From contig PLSZ01000180.1 in NCBI GenBank assembly GCA_003164305.1, forward strand, positions 6,195 through 11,248: a stretch of DNA of 5,054 nt, given 5' to 3'. This stretch comes from Acetobacteraceae bacterium (GTDB lineage: Bacteria > Pseudomonadota > Alphaproteobacteria > Acetobacterales > Acetobacteraceae). Under the pieces are notes generated by a model. It did not search any database. It was not told where the DNA came from and was given only the letters and a program-made list of their open reading frames with translations. This document shows positions 1 to 5,054 of the stretch, piece by piece; position 1 is the first letter of the stretch; each line of letters opens with the position of its first letter. The position numbers and the translations under genes were made by a program.

Positions 1-25
1 TCAGCGCTGGGGGTTCAGCCTGGGG
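1..25. other. Window edge downstream of the ankyrin gene
   Basis: Only 25 bases lie beyond the ankyrin-gene stop codon. They show TCAGC at 1 and 15, with a third copy at 26 inside the stop codon, but no hairpin terminator or recognisable gene. Confidence 0.4.
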
Positions 26-700
26 TCAGCGGCCCGCACGGGCGTCAAACCCCAGGAACCCCGCCGCGGGAATCGGGGATCCGCCGTTGCCAGAGTAGAG
101 TCGGGGTGTCGCCACCGGGGCGTCCTCGGCCGGTTCCCTGATCGATACCGCTGTTGCCCGCGACCGGGTGGCGGCGTGCCGCGCGGTGCCAGCCGTTAAA
201 TCCACTCCTCCGGTGTCGGGGGTGCCCGCGGCCGGGCGCCGCGATCCGCCATCGTCGCCGCGCTGCGACAGAAGCATGAACGAAATGTCGTTGCGCCCCA
301 GATCGACCGAGAGGTCCAGCGGCGTGAATCCCAACATGTTATGCGCGCCCAGTTCGGCACCGCGATTGACGGCGTCGCGGGCGGCGGTCAGGTCGCCGCG
401 GTTGATCGCATCGAACAGCGCGTCGGTGGGGGTCATGTTCGCCGAGGATTCGGTCGGCGCGGCGGCCTCCGGGGCGACCTTGGTTCCCGGCAGCACCGGC
501 GGTGGCGCCGGCTCGGCTTTCGCGGCTGCCCCCTGAGCCCCTCGCAAATTTCGATTTGCCGCGCTGCTGATGCTATTCGGGGTGCTGCCGCCGCCTGGGC
601 CGTCGGACAACTGAGCAACGCACGGCGCTACTCCGCCTGCCACAACCGCAAGTCCGACGCCCAATCCGACGGCGACGCATCGTGCACGAAAAGCGCGCAT
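26..700 (-). CDS. Exported ankyrin-repeat-containing protein
   Basis: Encodes 224 residues with a terminal TGA at 28-26. Residues 1-30 look like a Sec signal peptide: basic MRAFRAR, a Gly/Val/Ala hydrophobic core, then a likely cleavage site near PCVAQ, so the product should be periplasmic or secreted. Residues 31-90 are low-complexity Ala/Pro/Gly/Ser. Residues 92-147 form one full ankyrin repeat plus part of a second (ALFDAINRGDLTAARDAVNRG, then LGFTPLDLSVDLGRNDI). The rest, to residue 224, is again low complexity with no domain I recognise. Ankyrin repeats bind proteins and no catalytic residues are visible, so the partner is unknown. The start is supported by AAGGG at 711-707, six bases before the ATG. 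It lies 79 bp downstream of the PLP operon on the same strand and could be cotranscribed or separate. The ankyrin call is good; any specific role would be a guess. Confidence 0.8.
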   Translation of the reverse strand: MRAFRARCVAVGLGVGLAVVAGGVAPCVAQLSDGPGGGSTPNSISSAANRNLRGAQGAAAKAEPAPPPVLPGTKVAPEAAAPTESSANMTPTDALFDAINRGDLTAARDAVNRGAELGAHNMLGFTPLDLSVDLGRNDISFMLLSQRGDDGGSRRPAAGTPDTGGVDLTAGTARHAATRSRATAVSIREPAEDAPVATPRLYSGNGGSPIPAAGFLGFDARAGR

Positions 701-779
701 GTCATTCCCTTGTCATGGCCTCGATGCGTGGTCCCCTACATGTGACGGACATAAAGGGCAACCAGAGGAAGCCTTAAAT
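701..779. other. Intergenic gap between the ankyrin gene and the PLP operon
   Basis: Seventy-nine bases separate the TAA of the DSD1-type gene from the ankyrin-gene start. It holds the ankyrin gene's ribosome binding site (AAGGG, complement of 707-711). I see no GC-rich stem followed by a T-run that would be a convincing terminator, and no strong sigma-70 promoter. Whether transcription reads through from the operon cannot be settled from sequence. Confidence 0.5.
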
Positions 780-1877
780 TTACCAGCCGTTCATCCGCGG
801 CCACACCGCGACCACATCGTCTCCACCGTCGGTGACGTGATAGCGATCATGAGCCGCCGCCGTCAGACAAGCATGGTTCGGCAGGATTCGCAGCCTCGTT
901 CCGACCGGCGTGGCGATCAAATGTTCGGGATCCGGCTCGATGACGCCGTGTTCCTGATAGGCTTTGCGGACGATCGCGTCGCCCAGAGCGGGCTCGCCGC
1001 GGATGTCCAACACGAGGCCGAAGCCGTAATCGTTCGGCGCCAGTTCCGTGCTGCGATCTTTCGACAGAGCCAGGGCGCCGGCGTCGATCAGAAGGCGCCC
1101 TCCCGGCCGCCCGATCACGCTGGTCAGCACCGTGAGCGCGATGCTGTCGCGGGCGTGTGTCTCGATCTCCGCCTGGAACAGATCGCCGAACATGTAGACG
1201 CCGGCGCGAAATTCCGTCAGCCCACTCATCGTCTCGGCGTGCCGGCCGGTGGGTGAGCTGCCGGCCGAGACCACCGAAATGACGTGACCCTCGGAGCGCA
1301 GGCGCTGCGCGGCGTAAACGACGTGGCTCCGCTCCAGTTCGGCGATCTGGGTGATTTCAGCGACGCTGCGGCCTTGATAGGAGTGGCCGGCGTGGGTCAT
1401 GACCCCCAGCAAATTGGCGCCGAGACGGTTGGCGAGTTCGGAGATCATGTCCTCGGCGACCAGCACGCCGCCACGCTGCTCGCCGCAATCGATTTCGATC
1501 AGGGCCTTGATGTTCGCCGGATGCGCGGCGATTGCGTCGGCGGACAGCGGGTCGTCGGTGATCACGGTCACATTGGCGCCGCTGGCGTTCAGCCGAGCGA
1601 CCTGATCCAGTTTATCCGGAGTGATCCCGACCGCATAGAGAATGTCGATCACACCATGGCTGGCGAAATACTCGGCCTCGGCCAGGGTCGAGACGGTGAT
1701 GCCGCCCGGCTGGCCGGCCAGGACGAGGCGTGCGACATCGATCGACTTGGCCGTCTTCATGTGCGGCCGCAGTGGCACTTTGTGACGGGACAGGTTGCCC
1801 GCCATGGTCCGGATGTTGCGTTGCAGCTTCTGACGGTCGAGCACGAGGCACGGCGTCGGCAGGTCGGCGAGCTTCAT
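780..1877 (-). CDS. DSD1-type PLP enzyme (D-threonine aldolase / D-serine dehydratase family)
   Basis: A complete 365-residue fold-type III PLP protein of usual family length. The N-terminus DLPTPCLVLD is the family's canonical start, and RPHMKTAK (38-44) carries the expected Schiff-base lysine at K41. An alanine-racemase-like TIM barrel follows, with landmarks VSTLAEAEYF (62-71), EIDCGEQRGG (128-137), THAGHSY (161-167) and SAGSSPT (204-210). The C-terminal beta domain contains PNHACLT (333-339), where H336 and C338 form the His-x-Cys metal site. In characterised relatives this pair binds zinc in D-serine dehydratase and D-threo-3-hydroxyaspartate dehydratase, while D-threonine aldolases typically have His-x-Asp. 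A dehydratase-like reaction on a D-3-hydroxy amino acid is therefore slightly favoured over aldol cleavage; this is inference. The start codon overlaps the upstream M81 stop by one base (TGATG), and the ribosome binding site AAGGGA lies at 1893-1888 inside the upstream gene's repeat tail. Family is secure; exact substrate is not. Confidence 0.9.
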   Translation of the reverse strand: MKLADLPTPCLVLDRQKLQRNIRTMAGNLSRHKVPLRPHMKTAKSIDVARLVLAGQPGGITVSTLAEAEYFASHGVIDILYAVGITPDKLDQVARLNASGANVTVITDDPLSADAIAAHPANIKALIEIDCGEQRGGVLVAEDMISELANRLGANLLGVMTHAGHSYQGRSVAEITQIAELERSHVVYAAQRLRSEGHVISVVSAGSSPTGRHAETMSGLTEFRAGVYMFGDLFQAEIETHARDSIALTVLTSVIGRPGGRLLIDAGALALSKDRSTELAPNDYGFGLVLDIRGEPALGDAIVRKAYQEHGVIEPDPEHLIATPVGTRLRILPNHACLTAAAHDRYHVTDGGDDVVAVWPRMNGW

Positions 1878-3526
1878 CAGTGGGCGATCCCTTTAGACGG
1901 CGTGGCCCCCGGGGAGGGCGTGACCCCTCGGGACGGCGTGATCCCTGAGCAGGGTGCGATCCCAGTGGGAGGTGCGATCCAGGTGGCGGTGTCGTCGATG
2001 GGCAGAACCGGCCGCGGCATATGACGCCAGGCGAAACGGGACAGGATCGGGCTGGTGAGGCCGGGGGCATCGACCTCGATCACGTCTTCGTGGCGGAAAA
2101 ACTCGTCGAAGCCGCCGCGGAAATGGCCGCGCGACTTGACGACGACGACGCGGGCGGCGGCGATGTCCAGGCTGAACATCTCGAAAAATACCGGGTCGGC
2201 GCATTGCACGCGGTTGCTGATGACGACGACGGTCAGGCCGCCGATGCTCAACGCCGCGCATAATCCCAGATCGAGGGTGTTGTTGGCGTAAATGCCGCGA
2301 CGGCCGCGCACCGGTTGCTCGCGCAGGCCGGCGACGGTGGCGTCGGCGGCGAAGGGCTTGCTGAATTCGCCCGTCGGGTCCCGGTCAGCCAGGTCCCGGT
2401 TGAACTCAGCCCGGAACGCGGTGCCGATGCCGTGAAGATGCGCTTCGGCGGCAAGGGCGGGATCGTGGATCACGCCGACCAGGCCGTCGCGGACGCCGGC
2501 GTTCAGGAAGGCTTCCAGGATCCACATCGTGTTGCCTCGACCGCCGCCGCCGGGATTGTCGGCGACATCGGCGAAAATCAGCGGGTGCAGTGCCCGGTCC
2601 TCGGTGGCTTTGGCGCGAGCGGTGGCCGCTTCCAGGCTGGTCAGTGCGGGACGGAACCGCTCGCGGCGGGCCCAACCGGCTTCGGCGATCTCATGGGCGA
2701 GGCTGTCGGCGGCGTCCTGGTCCAGCGCGGTGACAACGACGGTCAGCCCGTTGAAGGGTGTATCGGCGAAGGCGAAACCACCCATGACGGAGACGTTCAA
2801 CACCCGCCCTTCGTAAGGCGGTTCGCGCATGCGTTGCTGGCCGAGATCGATCAATTCGCCGTACGGACGGGCGTGCGCGTCCTGGCCGGTCAGCATGGTC
2901 ACCGTCGGCGGGACGATCGGCAGCCGGATGCGTTTCAGGTAGGTCCGCGTCCCGGTCATCAGGCGGCGGAGCGTTTTGGCGGCCTCGATCCCGCGCTCGC
3001 GCATGTCGAGATGCGGGTTGATGCGGTAGCCGATATAGGCGTTCACCAGATCGACGTTCGCGTCGGAAACGTTGGCGTGCAGGTCGTAGGTCGCGACGAT
3101 CGGAACATCGTGGCCGACGACCTGGCGGACCATCGTCAGCAAGCTGCCCTCGGGGTCGTGATCGTTCACGGTCAGCCCGGCGCCGTGCAGCACGCAATAA
3201 ACCCCATCGAGCGGGCCGGCGGCGCGCAGGTCTTTCTCCCATTGCGCCATCATCCGGTCGAAGAACTCCTGCGACACGGGGCCGTTCGGCTCGGCCATGG
3301 CGAGCAGGCCGGGGACCGGTTCCCATGGCCCGGAAGCGTCCATCTCGGCGACGAAGCCGGGCATTTCGCCCAGCATCATGGGCGCGGCGGAGCGGGCGTT
3401 GTTCAGCATGATGTCACCGCCGAGCAGCGTGCGGGCCTGGAAGTCGGCCTCGAACGCGATCGGTGCGAAGCGGTTGCACTCGATGGAGAAGCCAAGAAGG
3501 GCGACGCGCGGCGTGGTCGAGGTCAT
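1877..3526 (-). CDS. M81-family metallopeptidase (MlrC-like)
   Basis: Encodes 549 residues related to MlrC, the peptidase that cleaves linearised microcystin; most M81 members have unknown substrates. The N-terminal M81 domain covers roughly residues 6-300 and the C-terminal MlrC domain about 315-515. Likely metal and catalytic residues are E16 and N18 (SIECNRF, usually HETNTF), H114 (LHGAG), D148 and H150 (YDLHAN) and H172 (NPHLDMRERG). The C-terminal domain has the glycine-rich DVADNPGGGG (320-329) and SNRVQCADP (437-445). No signal peptide is visible, so it should be cytoplasmic. After the normal family end near RPVLPIDD it carries about 30 extra residues of a hexapeptide repeat (P-x-x-G-[IVA]-[AT]), which is unusual. 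The start overlaps the previous gene's stop by four bases (ATGA), with GGGGA seven bases upstream, so it is translationally coupled. The family is clear; the substrate is unknown, and nothing here points to microcystin. Confidence 0.92.
   Translation of the reverse strand: MTSTTPRVALLGFSIECNRFAPIAFEADFQARTLLGGDIMLNNARSAAPMMLGEMPGFVAEMDASGPWEPVPGLLAMAEPNGPVSQEFFDRMMAQWEKDLRAAGPLDGVYCVLHGAGLTVNDHDPEGSLLTMVRQVVGHDVPIVATYDLHANVSDANVDLVNAYIGYRINPHLDMRERGIEAAKTLRRLMTGTRTYLKRIRLPIVPPTVTMLTGQDAHARPYGELIDLGQQRMREPPYEGRVLNVSVMGGFAFADTPFNGLTVVVTALDQDAADSLAHEIAEAGWARRERFRPALTSLEAATARAKATEDRALHPLIFADVADNPGGGGRGNTMWILEAFLNAGVRDGLVGVIHDPALAAEAHLHGIGTAFRAEFNRDLADRDPTGEFSKPFAADATVAGLREQPVRGRRGIYANNTLDLGLCAALSIGGLTVVVISNRVQCADPVFFEMFSLDIAAARVVVVKSRGHFRGGFDEFFRHEDVIEVDAPGLTSPILSRFAWRHMPRPVLPIDDTATWIAPPTGIAPCSGITPSRGVTPSPGATPSKGIAH
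1881..1988 (-). repeat. Imperfect 18-bp tandem repeat encoding the M81 C-terminal tail
   Basis: Six 18-bp units lie head to tail at 1881-1898, 1899-1916, 1917-1934, 1935-1952, 1953-1970 and 1971-1988. On the plus strand the shared core is GGCGTGATCCC, best kept in units 3 to 5. The outer units are more diverged. Because 18 is a multiple of three, the array stays in frame and encodes hexapeptides such as IAPCSG, ITPSRG, VTPSPG and ATPSKG at the end of the M81 protein. Read on the coding strand, most units contain GGGATC or GGGGTC, which resemble a Shine-Dalgarno sequence. The last unit provides AAGGGA ten bases before the next gene's ATG. Confidence 0.85.
1888..1893 (-). promoter_or_regulatory. 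Ribosome binding site of the DSD1-type gene, inside the repeat array
   Basis: The coding strand reads AAGGGA here, ten bases before the ATG at 1877-1875. It is the only good purine-rich match upstream of that start and it supports the canonical family N-terminus MKLADLPTP. It lies within the last repeat unit of the M81 gene, so translation of the M81 tail passes directly over it. Confidence 0.6.
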
Positions 3527-4659
3527 GCCACGATCCCCAAATGCCCGGCGATCCGGTTGGTCGCCTTCAGGCCGCTGCCGGTCATTACCAGCACGGTGGT
3601 TTCATTCGCCCCAATCGTCCCATTCGCCAACAGCGTTTCCAGTCCAGCTACCACCTGGGCCGAGGTCGGCTCCACATAAACCCCGGTGCGAGCGAGGGTG
3701 AACAACGCCGCCTCGATGCTGGCATCGGAGACCAGGGCGGCGCCGCCCCGGGATTCGCGCAAGGCGGCGATGACCTCGTGGCGGCGGAGGGGTTTGGCGA
3801 TCGCGGTGCCCTCGGCGATGGTGGGCTCGATCGGCGTCGCGACTTCAGCATCGGTGCCGGCCAGGAAGGAGGCCGCGATCGGGCCGCAATTGGCGGGCTG
3901 GATGGCGAAGATGCGCGGCAGCCTGGTGATTTCGCCGGCCCGCTTCAGTTCGTCGAAGCCAATGGCACAGCCGAGCACGTTCGAACCGGCGCCGCACGGA
4001 GTGATGATGTTGTCGGGCGCGCGAAAACCCAGATCCTCCCAAAGTTCGTAGGCCAGCGTCTTGGTGCCGTGGAGAAAGAACGGATGCCAGTTGTGGCTGG
4101 CGTAGAAGACTGATCCCGCCGCCTCGACCGCCGCGTCGGCGGTGTCCTGCCGGGTGCCCGGAATCAGCCGGATTTCCGCGCCATACGCTCGCATCTGGAC
4201 CGTCTTTCCAGGGCTGGTGGACGCCGGTGTCATAATCGTCGCCCGCATCCCTCCCGCCGCCGCGTAGCCGGCCACCGCCGCCCCGCCGTTGCCAGAACTG
4301 TCCTCCAGCACATGGTCGATCCCTTGTGCGCGCAACAATGACAGCATGACGCTGGCGCCGCGATCCTTGAAGCTGCCGGTGGGGTTGCTGAAGTCGCACT
4401 TCAGCAAAACGCGGGCGCCTAGCAAGGTGCGAGGGATCAGGGGGGTCATACCCTCACCCATGGAAATCGGATCCGCGCACGGCAAGGGGAGCGCGGCGCG
4501 GTAACGCCAAAGGCTGCGCTCCGAGGTGTCGATCTGAGCTTTGGTCAGGCCGGGCAACGGGGTCAGTAGCAATGGCGTCTGATCGTCGCCGCACCAGCGC
4601 GGGGTGTCGATCGGGTAGGTGCGGCCGGTGCGCGGGTCGAGATAGGCTGGGTTGGGCAT
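3523..4659 (-). CDS. Threonine-synthase-like PLP-dependent enzyme (fold type II)
   Basis: Encodes 378 residues from the ATG at 4659. Family landmarks are complete: MGEGMTPL (67-74), NPTGSFKDRGA (92-102) with Schiff-base lysine K98, the substrate loop SSGNGGAA (121-128), the phosphate-binding CGAGSN (222-227), VEPTSAQ (329-335) and TGSGLK (360-365). Threonine synthase converts O-phosphohomoserine to threonine, but relatives include threonine/serine dehydratases and ligand-specific lyases. The neighbours here are catabolic-looking and no hom or thrB is present, so true threonine synthesis is uncertain. An open frame continues upstream to 4989, but it runs out of frame through a toxin-gene remnant and into the IS, so the internal start MPNPAYLDP, which begins the conserved region, is preferred. 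Only a weak Shine-Dalgarno (GCAGG) precedes it. It is the first gene of the three-gene operon and its TGA overlaps the M81 start by four bases. It is cytoplasmic, with no signal peptide. Confidence 0.88.
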   Translation of the reverse strand: MPNPAYLDPRTGRTYPIDTPRWCGDDQTPLLLTPLPGLTKAQIDTSERSLWRYRAALPLPCADPISMGEGMTPLIPRTLLGARVLLKCDFSNPTGSFKDRGASVMLSLLRAQGIDHVLEDSSGNGGAAVAGYAAAGGMRATIMTPASTSPGKTVQMRAYGAEIRLIPGTRQDTADAAVEAAGSVFYASHNWHPFFLHGTKTLAYELWEDLGFRAPDNIITPCGAGSNVLGCAIGFDELKRAGEITRLPRIFAIQPANCGPIAASFLAGTDAEVATPIEPTIAEGTAIAKPLRRHEVIAALRESRGGAALVSDASIEAALFTLARTGVYVEPTSAQVVAGLETLLANGTIGANETTVLVMTGSGLKATNRIAGHLGIVA

Positions 4660-4742
4660 GGGGGCCTGCGAATTGAACCGATCCAAAGGTAGCAGGGGTC
4701 GGAGACGCTCAAAAGGCGGGGATCGGTTCCGCCCCCGACCTA
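4660..4742 (-). promoter_or_regulatory. Leader region of the operon with a weak sigma-70-like promoter
   Basis: This 83-bp gap between the toxin remnant and the first operon gene is the only noncoding space upstream of the operon. On the minus strand TTGAGC (4712-4707) and TACCTT (4691-4686) are separated by 15 bp, and the second element is preceded by TG in an extended -10 arrangement. The matches are weak (about four and three of six bases), and the spacing is short, so this is only a candidate. The sequence shows that a promoter for the operon must lie here, within the toxin remnant, or in the IS. Confidence 0.25.
4675..4729. repeat. 10-bp perfect inverted repeat bracketing the promoter candidate
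   Basis: GAACCGATCC at 4675-4684 is the exact reverse complement of GGATCGGTTC at 4720-4729. The arms are 45 bp apart centre to centre and flank the candidate -35 and -10 elements. They could be paired operator half-sites for a looping regulator or the stem of a long-loop RNA hairpin. No regulator gene is in the window. Confidence 0.5.
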
Positions 4743-4949
4743 TCAGTCCGCGATCGAGGCCCGCTTCGCGTCGGTTTTGCTGAAATCGTCCCCTTTGAAC
4801 AAATTCGAGGCACGATGCGTCTTCGCGACCGCGTACGCGAAGCAATCGCCCAGATTGAGTTGGGCTGGATGACCGCGACCCTTGCCATACCAGGAAAAAG
4901 CATCCAGCGCGGTATCCGTCTCCCGCGCGCTGATGGGAACGAGCCGGAT
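4743..4949 (-). pseudogene. VapC-type PIN-domain toxin, C-terminal remnant cut by the IS
   Basis: This frame has no start codon. Translating the minus strand from 4949 to the TGA at 4745-4743 gives 68 residues beginning IRLVPISARE and ending KRASIAD. It contains the signature stretch FSWYGKGRGHPAQLNLGDCF followed by AYAVAK and LFKGDDFSKTD, which is the C-terminal half of a VapC ribonuclease toxin. The aspartates in LGDCF and GDDF correspond to the later acidic residues of the PIN metal site. The N-terminal half, with the first catalytic aspartate, is missing. Full VapC proteins are about 130 residues, so roughly half remains. Just upstream the same frame hits TGA at 4955-4953, inside the IS end. 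The cognate antitoxin gene vapB would be expected further upstream, beyond the IS. The product should be inactive. The identity is firm at family level. Confidence 0.82.
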
Positions 4950-4955
4950 ATGTCA

Positions 4956-5001
4956 GTAGCACACGATATGTCCGGTTTAGGTAGCACACGATCTGTCCGG
5001 T
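4956..5001 (+). repeat. Twin 21-bp subterminal direct repeats of the IS end
   Basis: Copies at 4956-4976 and 4981-5001 share GTAGCACACGAT, one variable base (A at 4968, C at 4993), then TGTCCGGT. Twenty of 21 positions agree and the period is 25 bp. A related inverted-looking fragment, CCGGATATGTC, sits at 4944-4954 across the junction. Such repeats at an IS end are plausibly transposase binding sites. Confidence 0.8.
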
Positions 5002-5026
5002 AAGTCTGGTCTCTTTGGAGGGTCGG

Positions 5027-5054
5027 ATGCGCCGGACGGAGCAACTGCAAGGCC
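5027..5054 (+). CDS. Transposase, first nine codons only (ISNCY-like)
   Basis: The ATG at 5027 follows GGAGG (5017-5021) with a five-base gap, an excellent ribosome binding site. The frame reads MRRTEQLQG to the window edge. This opening is typical of ISNCY-family transposases, which continue with a helix-turn-helix domain and a DDE integrase core; none of that is visible here. The gene runs away from the PLP operon. The call depends on the short N-terminus together with the repeat-bearing IS end upstream. Confidence 0.65.

Larger units (their letters stand above)
4951..5054 (+). mobile_element. Left end of an ISNCY/IS1202-like insertion sequence (partial)
   Basis: The element begins at or within a few bases of TGTCAGTAGCACACG (4951). 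The toxin frame reads sensibly up to 4949 and is lost immediately after, which places the junction between about 4946 and 4955. Inside are two subterminal direct repeats and then a transposase start with a strong ribosome binding site. The element runs out of the window, so its length, right inverted repeat and target duplication cannot be seen. Assignment to ISNCY/IS1202 rests on the remembered N-terminus and end sequence, not on a search. Confidence 0.75.

Noticed and set aside
701..779. TTGCCC followed 17 bases later by TAGGGG as a promoter for the ankyrin gene
   Set aside because: The -10 match is poor and such matches are frequent by chance.
1284..2024. A 246-codon plus-strand open frame ending in repeat-like GVTPRDG units
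   Set aside because: It is antisense to the DSD1-type gene, and its repeat look comes only from the 18-bp array read on the other strand.
2138..2240. Runs of GAC triplets resembling microsatellites
   Set aside because: They are the complement of valine codons in conserved beta strands of the M81 C-terminal domain (VVVV), so coding explains them.
2315..3679. A 454-codon open frame on the plus strand
   Set aside because: It lies antisense to the M81 gene, shows no domain I recognise, and is the kind of long shadow frame that GC-rich coding DNA produces. The minus strand has complete family motifs.
4707..4742. A GC-rich stretch followed by TTTT after the toxin remnant, considered as an intrinsic terminator
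   Set aside because: The G- and C-runs pair poorly, the possible loop is too small, and the T-run is only four bases long.
4660..4989. A 110-residue N-terminal extension of the threonine-synthase-like protein
   Set aside because: It translates the VapC remnant and the IS end in a frame that matches neither, is rich in Arg and Ser, and precedes the conserved family start at 4659.
4709..5050. A 113-codon minus-strand open frame spanning the IS junction
   Set aside because: It is in a different frame from the recognisable VapC remnant and starts inside the transposase gene on the opposite strand.
1..5054. CRISPR array, tRNA, rRNA or riboswitch
   Set aside because: No regularly spaced repeats with unique spacers, and no recognisable RNA-gene signature, were seen on either strand.

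Overview
The window is GC-rich DNA with dense, nearly gap-free coding on the minus strand. It looks like an alphaproteobacterium. Acetobacteraceae or a related Rhodospirillales lineage is my best guess from base composition and protein style, and no marker gene is present to prove it.

Layout, reading the minus strand from right to left. (1) At the right edge (4951-5054) is the left end of an insertion sequence. It carries two near-identical subterminal repeats and the first nine codons of a plus-strand transposase that starts MRRTEQLQG, like ISNCY/IS1202-type transposases. (2) The IS abuts a headless 68-residue remnant of a VapC-type PIN-domain toxin (4743-4949, minus), so the IS appears to have interrupted a toxin gene. 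(3) An 83-bp gap (4660-4742) holds a 10-bp perfect inverted repeat around a weak promoter candidate. (4) A tightly packed three-gene operon follows: a threonine-synthase-like PLP enzyme (3523-4659), an M81/MlrC-family metallopeptidase (1877-3526), and a DSD1-type fold-III PLP enzyme of the D-threonine aldolase / D-serine dehydratase family (780-1877). The junctions are ATGA (4-nt overlap) and TGATG (1-nt overlap). (5) After a 79-bp gap there is a gene for an exported, ankyrin-repeat-containing protein (26-700).

Working together: two PLP enzymes acting on hydroxy-amino acids flank a predicted zinc peptidase, all translationally coupled. This suggests a small catabolic or salvage module in which a peptide or amide is hydrolysed and a D- or beta-hydroxy amino acid is then split or deaminated. 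The substrate is not visible in the sequence, and no transporter or regulator lies inside the window. The most unusual detail is an imperfect 18-bp tandem array. It encodes a hexapeptide-repeat tail on the M81 protein and also supplies the ribosome binding site of the next gene.
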